Assembly: GCA_000230955.3 (NCBI GenBank)
Contig: CP007060.1
Span: 2,548,216 to 2,612,215, forward strand
From: Halobacterium sp. DL1
GTDB lineage: Archaea; Halobacteriota; Halobacteria; Halobacteriales; Halobacteriaceae
DNA length: 64,000 nucleotides
Direction of reading: 5' to 3'
The position numbers and the translations under genes were made by a program. This document shows positions 25,119 through 33,323 of the stretch, in pieces (within the stretch, counting starts at the first letter, position 1; every line of letters starts with the position of its first letter). The notes under the pieces are model-generated. The model did not search any database. It saw only the letters and a program-made list of their open reading frames with translations, and was not told where the DNA came from.

Positions 25119-25871
25119 TCAGTCGCTGCCAGAGATAGTCTGGTCACCGGACTGCTGCGCTGATTGTTCCTCGAGGTCAACCTGACCACTGCCGTCGACG
25201 GTGATGGCGTACCCCCGGTACGTCAGCGTCAGTGAGTCGACCTCACCGCTCGCTGGACCCGACTGCGAGGCGAAGAGCGCGTCGACGGCGTCCGTGTCCA
25301 CGACGTCTGCGAGCGGCGGCGCGAGTTCGACTGGGTCGACGTCCTCACGGGCAGCGACCGCCCTCACCACCGCCATGCTCGTCGATTCGGCGCGCTCGTC
25401 GGTGGAGTAGTCGTCCGCCACGCTGACCCCACCGTCCACGATGTGCTTCTGGCGTTCCAGGTAGTCGAGGCGCTGCTCCGCACGGTACTTCTCGACGAGC
25501 GTGTGGACGTGCCGGGCGAGGACGGCGTACTGTCCAGTTCCGACTTTCTTCTGGTGGTACGCGTCCACCCCCGCGTTGACCGCTTTCGCCGCGATCTCCT
25601 CGGATCCCTTCCCCGTGAACAGGATGAACGGGAGGGCGACGGACTCCTCCCGGACCAGTTCGAGAAACTCCAGGCCGTCCGTGTCCCCCATCTCGTAGTC
25701 GCTCACCACACAGTCGACAGCCCGTTCCTGAATCCGCTCGAGGGCGTCGCCCGCCGAGGGTTCCGAGAGCACAGAGAGCGAGGAGTTACTGCGTTCCAGA
25801 TACGTTCTCGCGAGTTCGCGAAACTGCGGGTCGTCGTCGACGTGCAGGACGGTGGTCGTGTTCTCTGTCAT
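25119..25871 (-). CDS. Response regulator with HalOD1 output domain
   Basis: A 250-residue two-domain signalling protein. Residues 6-120 are a CheY-like receiver with acidic pocket DDD (12-14), phospho-acceptor Asp58 (VVSDYEM), switch Thr in LFTGKGS and a Lys-Lys in QKKVG. After a linker helix (about 125-150), residues about 160-235 are a HalOD1 domain (TSMAVVRAVAAREDVDPVELAPPLADVVDTDAVDAL ...; LTYRGYAITV), a haloarchaeal output module of unknown ligand. It is convergent with arsC and probably independent of arsenic. An imperfect CTAAC-CA-GTTAG palindrome (25901-25912) lies near its TATA-like TATAAAG. Confidence 0.9.
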   Translation of the reverse strand: MTENTTTVLHVDDDPQFRELARTYLERSNSSLSVLSEPSAGDALERIQERAVDCVVSDYEMGDTDGLEFLELVREESVALPFILFTGKGSEEIAAKAVNAGVDAYHQKKVGTGQYAVLARHVHTLVEKYRAEQRLDYLERQKHIVDGGVSVADDYSTDERAESTSMAVVRAVAAREDVDPVELAPPLADVVDTDAVDALFASQSGPASGEVDSLTLTYRGYAITVDGSGQVDLEEQSAQQSGDQTISGSD

Positions 25872-25900
25872 GTAATGCTGCCGCGCTTACCAGGCACAAC

Positions 25901-25926
25901 CTAACCAGTTAGTAAAAATCTTTATA
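25901..25926 (-). promoter_or_regulatory. Promoter region of the receiver-HalOD1 gene
   Basis: On the minus strand GTATAAAG (about 25919-25926) is followed by the inverted repeat CTAAC-CA-GTTAG (25901-25912) and then the ATG at 25871. The palindrome falls just downstream of the expected transcription start, a repressor-like position. The rest of the 280-base gap (to 26152) shows no gene. Confidence 0.4.
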
Positions 25927-26152
25927 CGGGATTATCACGCCTGAGAGATTCCGCAGCGAGCTTGAGGAACGCTACGTTGTTACGAAACGATTGGTCGAGC
26001 AATCGGGTCAGTGCCGAACAGTGCCCAGAAACAGAACGAGCCACGGTGTCCGAGGAATCGGAGCGGGACGGCGGGAGTAGTGCGGAAAGTCTCGTCCACC
26101 GGGTCTGCGGTTCCGGCCACATCCCTGGCGGTGGCTGGGCGCTGGACCGTCG

Positions 26153-27610
26153 TCACGCGGGCGTGGCCTGTTCGACGTTCGTGAACTCGAAGCGCGCACC
26201 GCCGTCGTCACCGTCGGTGATTCGCGTCTCCCAGCCGTGCGCGAGGGCGATCTGTTTGATGCTCGGAAGGCCGATTCCGGTCCCGCCCGCTTTCGTGGTG
26301 TAGCCGGGTTCGAACACCGCGGTTCGGTTCTCCGGGCGAACTCCCGGTCCGTCGTCCTCGACGAAGAACCCGTTCGCGAGCGGACCGACGCGGACGGTCC
26401 GCCCCTCACCGCCGTGCTCGACGGTGTTCCGGATGAGGTTCTCGAAGACCCGCAGCAACGCCATTTCGTCGGCCCGGATGCGCATCCCCGATTCGACGTC
26501 GCTCTTCGCGTCGTTCGTCTCCTGGGTCGCCCACGCCAGGTCGAAGACGTCGCCGACGTCGAGGTCTGTGACCTCGTCGACCACGCTCCCTGCTTTGATG
26601 GCGTCCGTCAGGTCGGCCAGGATGTCGGTCGCGCGCTGCAGCGAGTCCTCGACCGCCTCGAGGTTGGTACTGTCGCCCGTCTCGCGGGCCAGTTCGAGAC
26701 GGCCGACCGCGATGTTCAGCGCGTTCCCGAGGTCGTGGGAGAGCACCCGCCCCAGCCCCTCTAGCTGGCGGATCGTCTCCGCCTGGTGGCGGTCCTTGAC
26801 TCGTCGATTCGACTCGTCCGAGAGGACCGCGACGACCTGGTCCGAGGAGGGCGCGTCGTCCCACAGCGGCGCGGCGTTGATGGAGAGCCAGACGAGTTCG
26901 CCGTCCGGTCGCCGGATGCCGTGCTCGACGTCGAAGATGGGGTCGCCCGTCTCGGCGACCTGCCTGAACGGCAGCGCGTCGTCCGAGACCGGTTCCCCGT
27001 TCTCGTCGACGATCCGCCACTTGTCGTCGTTGAACGTCCGTTCCGCGATTTCGGCTTTCGACAGGCCCAGGGTGGTCTCGGCGAGTTTGTTCGACCGGAT
27101 GATGCTGCCCTCGCCGTCGAGCACGACGACTGCGGCGGGGCTCAGGTCCAGCACGCGGTCGAGGAACGCGCGGCTCCGCTCGAGTTCGTGTTCGGTGCGG
27201 TAGCTCCGAACGCTGTTCTGTATCCGGTTGCCCAGCACCTCGTACTGCTCGGTCCCGCTGCTCTTCTGCAGGTAGTCGGTCACGCCCCGGCCCACCGCCT
27301 CGCTGGCGATCTCCTCGCTCCCTTTGCCGGTAAAGAGGATGAACGGGATGTCGGGGTGGGACCCGCGCACGGTCTCCAGGAACTCTAGTCCCTTCACCTC
27401 CGGCATGTCGTAGTCGCTCACGATGCAGTCGATGCGGTCCGTCTCGAGTCGCTCGAGCCCGTGGCGGGCGTCTACCTCCGTAATGACCTCCAGGCCGTCG
27501 TGTTCCTGCTCTAGGACGGTCTTCACCAGCGCGCCGAACGCCGGTTCGTCGTCGACGTGGAGAACCCGAATCCGGCCCGTTCCGGCCTCTTTCCCCGAAT
27601 CGACACTCAT
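26153..27610 (-). CDS. Hybrid sensor histidine kinase: receiver-PAS-HisKA-HATPase
   Basis: A 485-residue cytoplasmic kinase. Residues about 13-125 are a receiver with Asp66 (IVSDYDMP) as acceptor. Residues about 145-265 form a PAS domain (AFLDRVLDLSPAAVVVLDGEGSI). The dimerisation helix carries the phospho-His292 (LSHDLGNALN). The HATPase has N-box Asn395 (FENLIRNTVEHG), G1 DDGPGV and G2 GGTGIGL. No membrane segment is present, so it senses internal signals or another phosphorelay. ATG 27610 is preferred over a longer frame. The orphan receiver-HalOD1 protein downstream on the same strand is a plausible partner. Confidence 0.92.
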   Translation of the reverse strand: MSVDSGKEAGTGRIRVLHVDDEPAFGALVKTVLEQEHDGLEVITEVDARHGLERLETDRIDCIVSDYDMPEVKGLEFLETVRGSHPDIPFILFTGKGSEEIASEAVGRGVTDYLQKSSGTEQYEVLGNRIQNSVRSYRTEHELERSRAFLDRVLDLSPAAVVVLDGEGSIIRSNKLAETTLGLSKAEIAERTFNDDKWRIVDENGEPVSDDALPFRQVAETGDPIFDVEHGIRRPDGELVWLSINAAPLWDDAPSSDQVVAVLSDESNRRVKDRHQAETIRQLEGLGRVLSHDLGNALNIAVGRLELARETGDSTNLEAVEDSLQRATDILADLTDAIKAGSVVDEVTDLDVGDVFDLAWATQETNDAKSDVESGMRIRADEMALLRVFENLIRNTVEHGGEGRTVRVGPLANGFFVEDDGPGVRPENRTAVFEPGYTTKAGGTGIGLPSIKQIALAHGWETRITDGDDGGARFEFTNVEQATPA

Positions 27611-27843
27611 GACCGCCTCTCTGTCGGACCACCACATAACAGTGTGGGAATTGTTCACACACGCCCCGGGATAGCGTTAGTTCCTGTCGTCGTTCGTCCA
27701 ACGGTATCGTGGCACTGATGGGAACACTCGTCAACGCGACCTACTGTCCGGACCTGGTCTCCGCCGACCCGCCTGGGGGCTCGCAACGACGGCCCTGACT
27801 CGGCTCGGAAGGATTATCGTGACAGCCATCCAATGACTATCCG

Positions 27844-28260
27844 ATGGCTCCCGCAGAACGACAGACGCGCTCGCTGGGCGTCGCCTCACTCGCCGGTGTC
27901 GCGGTCGGGCTGGGCGTGTTGAGCCTCTACATCGCCGGGGGACTGGTCGTCGCCAACTGGAGCGTCACGGATTTCCTGGGCCACCTCGACGCCGAAGTCG
28001 CCGGAACGCTCCTCCTCGCCGGGGCGATTGCGGTCGCGTGCTTCGCCGTTCCGGTGGCGGCGTACCTCCGGCTCCGCCTGGTCTCGCCGCTCGTCGTCCT
28101 CTCAGTGGTCGTCCTCGGGTGGCTCGGCTACGCCGAGTCGACCGGGCTCTTGACGGCACAGACCGTCTTCGGGCTCGCAGTGTACGCGATATACCTCGTC
28201 CCACTGTACTTCGTCCTCTACGCCGTGGCCGGCGGCGTGGAGTACCACGTCCACCGCTAG
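27844..28260 (+). CDS. Hypothetical membrane protein, four helices
   Basis: A 138-residue protein with about four hydrophobic helices and short loops, an N-terminal basic start (MAPAERQTR) and a His-rich end (VEYHVHR). No family is recognised and no catalytic motif is visible. It is divergent from the hybrid kinase across a 233-base gap and convergent with citrate synthase. Composition is normal for the genome. Confidence 0.7.
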   Translation: MAPAERQTRSLGVASLAGVAVGLGVLSLYIAGGLVVANWSVTDFLGHLDAEVAGTLLLAGAIAVACFAVPVAAYLRLRLVSPLVVLSVVVLGWLGYAESTGLLTAQTVFGLAVYAIYLVPLYFVLYAVAGGVEYHVHR

Positions 28261-28325
28261 AATTCGGGGCGTCGAAACCGTCGAGAGCGCGGTGAGCGTT
28301 CGGAACTGCTAGAGAACAGCCCTGC

Positions 28326-29462
28326 TTACCGCTCGTCGACGCTCGGGAACTCGCGGTCCTCCTCGCCCACGTAGCGAGCACGGGGGCGGATGAGGCGGTT
28401 GTCCTCGTACTGTTCGAGCACGTGGCCGACCCAGCCACCGACGCGGGACATCGCGAAGATGGGGGTGAAGATGTCGACGGGGATGCCCATCTGGTAGTAC
28501 GTGGAGGCGGAGTAGAAGTCGACGTTCGGGGCGAGGCCCTTCTCGTCGGCCATGTACTGCTCGATGGTGACGCTCATCTCGTACCACTTCGTGTCGCCGG
28601 CGGCCTCGCCGAGGTCCTCGGACTGCTCGCCGAGAATCTTCGCGCGCGGGTCCTTGACGTTGTAGACGCGGTGGCCGAAGCCGGCGACGCGATTGCCCTC
28701 CGCGAGAGCGTTCTTGACCCACTCGAGGGGGTCCATATCGCTGTCGTCGACCTGCTTGAGCATGCGCATCACGTTGGCGTTCGCGCCGCCGTGGAGGCTC
28801 CCCGAGAGCGTGCCGATGGCGGAGGTGACCGCGGAGTGGACGTCCGCGAGCGTGCTCGCGGTGACCATCGAGGAGAACGTCGAGGCGTTGAGGCCGTGGT
28901 CGGCGTGGAGCACGAGCGCCTGGTCGAAGACGTCCGCGAGCACGTCGTCGGGCTCCTCGTCGTTGAGCATGTAGAGGAAGTTCGCCGCGTGGTCGAGGTC
29001 CTCGCGTGGTTCGACGGGGTCGTCGCCGTTGCGGAGGCGCGTGAACGCGGCGACGATGGTCGGCATCTTCGCGGTGATGCGCTCGCCCTTCCGAAGGGTC
29101 GCCTCGCGGTCGGTCGGGTCGACGTCCGCGTCGTCGTCGAACGCGGAGAGTTCGGAGACGGCCGTGCGGAGCGCGGCCATCGACTCCTCGTCGGCGTCGG
29201 CGAGGTCCGCGACCAGCGAGAGCACGTCGTCGTCGACGGCGCGGTAGCCCGCCATCTCGTCGCGGAAGGCCTCGAGTTCTTCGCGATTCGGGAGGCGGCC
29301 ATTCCAGAGGAGGTAGAGCACCTCCTCGTAGCTGGCGTCCCGCGCCAGGTCTTCGATGGTGTAGCCGCGGTAGACGAGTTTCCCCGCGTCCCCGTCGATG
29401 TAGCTGAGTTCGGACTCGGCCACGAGCACACCCTCGAGACCCTTCTTGAGTTCGTCTGCCAT
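28326..29462 (-). CDS. gltA: Citrate synthase
   Basis: A 378-residue type II-like short archaeal citrate synthase joining oxaloacetate and acetyl-CoA. Active-site segments are HGGANANVMRM and GFGHRVYNVKDPRA, containing two of the catalytic histidines, and the Asp lies in the conserved NVDFYSASTYY region near the C-terminus. The N-terminal GVLVAESELSYIDGDAGKLVYRGYTIEDLA is characteristic. ATG 29462 is used; a much longer open frame upstream is a shadow of the next gene. It supplies the TCA cycle that feeds isocitrate to AceA. Confidence 0.95.
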   Translation of the reverse strand: MADELKKGLEGVLVAESELSYIDGDAGKLVYRGYTIEDLARDASYEEVLYLLWNGRLPNREELEAFRDEMAGYRAVDDDVLSLVADLADADEESMAALRTAVSELSAFDDDADVDPTDREATLRKGERITAKMPTIVAAFTRLRNGDDPVEPREDLDHAANFLYMLNDEEPDDVLADVFDQALVLHADHGLNASTFSSMVTASTLADVHSAVTSAIGTLSGSLHGGANANVMRMLKQVDDSDMDPLEWVKNALAEGNRVAGFGHRVYNVKDPRAKILGEQSEDLGEAAGDTKWYEMSVTIEQYMADEKGLAPNVDFYSASTYYQMGIPVDIFTPIFAMSRVGGWVGHVLEQYEDNRLIRPRARYVGEEDREFPSVDER

Positions 29463-29591
29463 AAGGTCTGATTCTTCGGTGTCGCTCCTAATGGGTGTCG
29501 GTTTCTGACGCGAGCCGTGGTATCTCGTTCCGGGTCCTAGCCGGCCGCCCCCACGCGAACGTTTTTCGCCCGGGGGCCAGAAGGTGTCCCC

Positions 29592-30785
29592 ATGAGCGGC
29601 CGCGTCGAGTACGAACCCGCGAGCGTGAAGGCCCTCCTCGCGGAGATGAAAGACACCGCCGAACTCCTCATCGACCTCTCGTTCTCGGCGGTGCTCCACG
29701 GCAGCGACGACGTGGCCGCGGAGGTGCTGCGCCTCGAGGAGCGCATGGACGTCCTCCAGTTGCGGGCCCGGATGAGCCTCCTGATGGCCGCGCGCAACCC
29801 GGAGGACGCGGAGACGCTGGCGCCCGTCCTCGGGGTCGTCGGCGCCGCCGAGAAGATCAGCGACGCCGCGGGCGACGTCGCGAAGGTGGTGCTGGAGGAC
29901 ATCGGCGTCCCGGACGCGATGCGGGCGGCGCTCCCGGAGGCAGTCGAGTCGCTCGTTCGCGCGGAACTCGCGGCCGACTCGCCGTACGCGGGCCGCACGC
30001 TCGGCGACGTGAACCTGGAGACGGAGACCGGCGTCCGCGTCATCGCCATCCGGCGGGGTGGGGAGTGGATACTCAACCCCGACCGGGAGACCGACCTGCG
30101 GGCCGCCGACGTGCTCCTCCTGCGCGGCCCGGAGGCACGGGTCGGCGACGTCTCCGAAGCGGCGACCGGCGAGCGCTACGAACAGCCTGACCCCGTCGAG
30201 CCCGACATCGAGGACCTCGAGCGCGCCGTCGACTCCGTGGTGCTGATGAAGAACATGAGCGAGCTCGCGGTCGACCTGGCGTACGGCGCCGTCCTCTTCG
30301 ACTCCGAGGACCTCGCCAGCGAGGTGGTCGAACTGGAGGCGGAGGTCGACGCCCTGAAATCGCGCTTCGAGGCGTGGACGCTGCGGGCCGCGAGCCGCGT
30401 GGCGGACCCGGTGTCGCTGCGCGGCCTGGTCCACATCGCCACCTCGACGGAGGTCATCAGCGACGCCGCCCTCGAGATCAGCGAGGGCGTGCTGCGCGGC
30501 CTCGACACGCACGTCGTCGTCCAGGAGGCCGTCGGGGAGTCCGACGAGGTGCTCGTCCGGGTCGTCGTGGACGACGACAGCGAACTCGCGGGGACGACCC
30601 TCGGCAGCGAGCAGGTGGAGACGGAGACGGGAATGCGAGTCATCGCGGTGCGGCGACCGGACGCCGACAGCGACGAGTGGGTCGTCCAGCCGGGGTCGGC
30701 GACGGGCATCGAGGCCGGCGACGTGCTGCTCGCGAAGGGGACGCGGACGAGCGGCGACCGCCTGCGAACACTCGCGGCGGGCTAA
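29592..30785 (+). CDS. Duplicated PhoU-TrkA_C protein (COG3273-like)
   Basis: A 397-residue soluble protein built of two copies of the same pair: PhoU-like helices (about residues 8-100 and 205-300) each followed by a TrkA C-terminal/RCK_C domain (about 110-180 and 312-390). Repeated motifs are LAEMKDTAELLIDLSFSAVL and VLMKNMSELAVDLAYGAVLF, and GRTLGDVNLETETGVRVIAI and GTTLGSEQVETETGMRVIAV. Annotated relatives are called potassium channel-family proteins, but there is no pore or membrane helix here, so it is more likely a ligand-sensing accessory of a K+ or other ion transporter. Convergent 4-base overlap with the next gene. Confidence 0.85.
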   Translation: MSGRVEYEPASVKALLAEMKDTAELLIDLSFSAVLHGSDDVAAEVLRLEERMDVLQLRARMSLLMAARNPEDAETLAPVLGVVGAAEKISDAAGDVAKVVLEDIGVPDAMRAALPEAVESLVRAELAADSPYAGRTLGDVNLETETGVRVIAIRRGGEWILNPDRETDLRAADVLLLRGPEARVGDVSEAATGERYEQPDPVEPDIEDLERAVDSVVLMKNMSELAVDLAYGAVLFDSEDLASEVVELEAEVDALKSRFEAWTLRAASRVADPVSLRGLVHIATSTEVISDAALEISEGVLRGLDTHVVVQEAVGESDEVLVRVVVDDDSELAGTTLGSEQVETETGMRVIAVRRPDADSDEWVVQPGSATGIEAGDVLLAKGTRTSGDRLRTLAAG

Positions 30786-31378
30786 CGCAGCGCCTTCCGC
30801 TCGGCGACGACCGCGCGCAGCGCGAGGTCCGGTAGCGGGACCAGGAGGTAGTCGCGGCCGTCGTCGTAGCCCGTCACCGTCACCATCGACGTCTCCGACG
30901 TCTCGAAGCGGAGTTCGAAGCCCGCCGGGTCCGCGGTGGTGCGCGCTGTCGTTACGCGGTTCACGATGCCGTCGTCGACCAGGGTCTTCCGGCGCTCGGC
31001 GAGTTCCGTTGCGACGTCGGGGTCGACGCCGAGCGCGTCGTAGCCGTCGTCGCTCCCCCGAACCCGTGAGAGCAGGCCACCGCTCTCCGGCGGTTCGACG
31101 CCGGAGCGGGCGTAGACGTGGCCGTCCTCGCGAGACACCACGAGGCGAGTGGTGCAGTCCTCGCCAGCGAAGCCGACGTCGCAGGTGAAGCTGTATCGCT
31201 TCTCGGCGTGGTCGGTGGACTCGACGTCGAAGCGGTGGCCGCCGGGGGACTTCTCGGCCCCGCGGAGCGGCGCGAGCAAGCCCGCGACGACCGCCGACGG
31301 CGTCGGTAGCCCGTCGCCACCGTCGCCGTCGGCGCCCATCGACGCGGCGAGGCGCGTCGGGAAGTCGTCGTCCGCCAT
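30782..31378 (-). CDS. Hypothetical protein, 198 residues
   Basis: A 198-residue acidic soluble protein not assigned to any family I recognise. It has an N-terminal helical part (SAVVAGLLAPLRG), a beta-rich middle containing two Cys (FTCDVGFAGEDCTTRLVV) and a C-terminal region with YDDGRDYLLVPLPDLALR. Codon use is normal. Its 3' end overlaps the PhoU/TrkA_C gene by 4 bases tail-to-tail. Function unknown. Confidence 0.7.
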   Translation of the reverse strand: MADDDFPTRLAASMGADGDGGDGLPTPSAVVAGLLAPLRGAEKSPGGHRFDVESTDHAEKRYSFTCDVGFAGEDCTTRLVVSREDGHVYARSGVEPPESGGLLSRVRGSDDGYDALGVDPDVATELAERRKTLVDDGIVNRVTTARTTADPAGFELRFETSETSMVTVTGYDDGRDYLLVPLPDLALRAVVAERKALR

Positions 31379-31428
31379 CTGCGAGATGGAGCGCGTCCGT
31401 CTACAATAGGTTTACTTCTAAGAATCAA

Positions 31429-31683
31429 CTAGTCGAGAGACTGCGAGAGGCGGTAGGCGGCGCCCAGCGTGAACGCGAGCGTCGCGAGCAGACCAACGGT
31501 GAACGCCAGCACGAGAGCGAGCGCGAGCAGGTACGGCGTGGAGTACGGCGACCCGCCCGAGGAGACGACGAAGAGGTAGTACGTCCCGACTGCGGCGAGG
31601 AGCCCCACGAGGAATCCGCGTTTGGCCTGCGTCGCCACGTCGAGCGCGCGCACGAAGTTGTCGACACCCGGCCGCTCGGACAT
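31429..31683 (-). CDS. Small membrane protein, two helices
   Basis: An 84-residue protein with a charged N-terminal 20 residues (MSERPGVDNFVRALDVATQAKR) and two hydrophobic helices (about 22-42 and 50-75) separated by a Ser/Gly/Pro loop. Of the starts available, ATG 31683 is taken because the upstream extension is divergent shadow of the neighbour. No family recognised. Confidence 0.65.
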   Translation of the reverse strand: MSERPGVDNFVRALDVATQAKRGFLVGLLAAVGTYYLFVVSSGGSPYSTPYLLALALVLAFTVGLLATLAFTLGAAYRLSQSLD

Positions 31684-31768
31684 ACCCGCTGGTTGTGCCG
31701 GATTCGGGAAAGCCTCGTCGGTTCCGGGACCGAATCGCTCAAGGCCCAGCCCACGCCTTCTGTACGTA

Positions 31769-32725
31769 ATGACTACGCTCGGCACGGCGTCCGCGGCCCC
31801 CGGGGAGCTCGACACGGGGCGGCTGACCGTCGGCGAGACCCGGGACGGCACGGCGGTCGGCCTCCCGGTCGCGGTCGTGAACGGCGAACGCGACGGGAAG
31901 ACCCTCTACGTGCAGGCAGCCAGCGACGGCGACGAACTCAACGGCGTCGGCGTCGTGCGGCGCGTCGTCCCGCAACTCGACCCGGCAGAGCTCGCGGGCG
32001 AAGTGCTCGTCGTCGGCATCACGAACTACCACGCCTTCCAGGTGGGCGAGCACCGCAACCCAATCGACGACACGAAGCTCAACCGCGCCTACCCCGGGAA
32101 GGCCAACGGTTCCTCCTCCGAACGCATCGCGCACGCGACGTTCTCGGCGGCCGAGGACGCCGACCTCATCCTGGACCTCCACCAGGGCTCGACCTCTCGG
32201 ATGATCAACGAGGTGCGGGTGCGCTGTGGCCGCCACCACCGCCTCCACGGCGACTGCCTCGAACTCGCGAAGGTGTTCGGCTGCGGCCACGTCCTCGACC
32301 AGAAGGGGCCGGAGGGCCAGCTCGCCCGCGCCGGCCCGGACGAGGGAATCCCGACCGTCGACCCCGAACTCGGCGGCTGCGTCGGCCTCGACGAGGAGTC
32401 CATCCAGTACGGCGTGAACGGCGTGTTCAACGTCCTCGAGTACTACGGCTTCCTCGACGGCGACGTCGAGACCCAGCCTCAGACCCGCGCGAAGGAGTTC
32501 GACCGCTACGGCTCCCCGGTCGGCGGCCTCCTCCAGTTCCGGGCAGACCTCGGCGAGGAAGTCGAGTCCGGCGACACCCTCTTCGAGGTGACGGACGTCT
32601 TCGGCACGCTGAAGGCCACCGTCACCGCCGACGACGACGGCATCTTCTGGCGGACCTGCCGCCGTCCCCAGGTCGCCACCGGCGAGTACGTCTGCTCGGT
32701 CGGGACGGACGTGGACCAGTATTAG
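31769..32725 (+). CDS. Succinylglutamate desuccinylase/aspartoacylase-family protein
   Basis: A 318-residue zinc-carboxypeptidase-fold protein of the AstE/AspA family. The usual first metal motif HGxE-xNG reads SDGDELNG here, so the zinc-binding His is replaced by Asp; the downstream DLHQGS His motif and the Asn-Arg region (GEHRNPIDDTKLNRAYPG) are kept. The C-terminal 90 residues have the lipoyl-like beta-barrel expected (VGGLLQFRADLGEEVESGDTLFEV). It would hydrolyse an N-acyl amino acid or remove an N-succinyl or similar group, but the substrate is unknown. ATG 31769 is preferred; the upstream extension is low-quality. Confidence 0.85.
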   Translation: MTTLGTASAAPGELDTGRLTVGETRDGTAVGLPVAVVNGERDGKTLYVQAASDGDELNGVGVVRRVVPQLDPAELAGEVLVVGITNYHAFQVGEHRNPIDDTKLNRAYPGKANGSSSERIAHATFSAAEDADLILDLHQGSTSRMINEVRVRCGRHHRLHGDCLELAKVFGCGHVLDQKGPEGQLARAGPDEGIPTVDPELGGCVGLDEESIQYGVNGVFNVLEYYGFLDGDVETQPQTRAKEFDRYGSPVGGLLQFRADLGEEVESGDTLFEVTDVFGTLKATVTADDDGIFWRTCRRPQVATGEYVCSVGTDVDQY

Positions 32726-32768
32726 GTCCTGAGGAAGAACTTTGTAGAGAACCTCTTTCCTAGACAAT

Positions 32769-33284
32769 ATGCCAGTATTTGAAATGATAGTTGAGGTACT
32801 AAGTAGTGATGCAGTTGGGAACCTAGCACTACTCCTGGCGGCTATCGTCGGGGTTCTGGGAAGTTGGTATCTCCAAGAGAGACGGAGAAAGATTAGAAGA
32901 AATCGCCTGAGGAGAGCTCTGGTTGCGGAGATAATGAGTATGCAACCGATGGTTCGGTCATTAGACCATCGAGAGCTAGAGGGAGACAAAGACCCAGAAC
33001 TATTCTTCAGTAACAACGTCTACGACTCGAATACTGACAGAATAGGAGACCTGTCAGAGAAGGAGGTTACTGCGGTGATAGACTTCTATTCTGCCGCTGC
33101 AAAAGTTCAGGGAGTGGGGAACAAATCTGACGGGAGAGTGTTCATTGAAGCGACTGAGCGGGACGTGTACTCCAAGCTACTGAAGGCGTTATCTGCTCTA
33201 AAACAGAATACTAGTGGTTTTGGCCCCCAAGTCGATGAACTGGAGGAACCACTTCCCGTTGCGGAACCCGGCGAGCCAATCTAA
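32769..33284 (+). CDS. Hypothetical one-helix membrane protein with foreign base composition
   Basis: A 171-residue protein with one N-terminal transmembrane segment (about residues 16-34, NLALLLAAIVGVLGSWYL), then a strongly basic stretch (QERRRKIRRNRLRR), then a mainly helical soluble part. The gene is visibly AT-richer than everything around it: AGA/AGG arginine, ATA isoleucine and A/T third positions are common where neighbours use CGC, ATC and G/C. This suggests recent horizontal acquisition. No homologue is recognised and there are no flanking inverted or direct repeats. Confidence 0.65.
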   Translation: MPVFEMIVEVLSSDAVGNLALLLAAIVGVLGSWYLQERRRKIRRNRLRRALVAEIMSMQPMVRSLDHRELEGDKDPELFFSNNVYDSNTDRIGDLSEKEVTAVIDFYSAAAKVQGVGNKSDGRVFIEATERDVYSKLLKALSALKQNTSGFGPQVDELEEPLPVAEPGEPI

Positions 33285-33323
33285 AACAGGAAACGATTCA
33301 CGCGATAAATCGGTTCTAAAACT

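Noticed and set aside
26153-27610. Hybrid kinase and receiver-HalOD1 gene as part of the arsenic island
   Set aside because: They lie on the opposite strand with their own promoters, and no arsenic-related motif is present.
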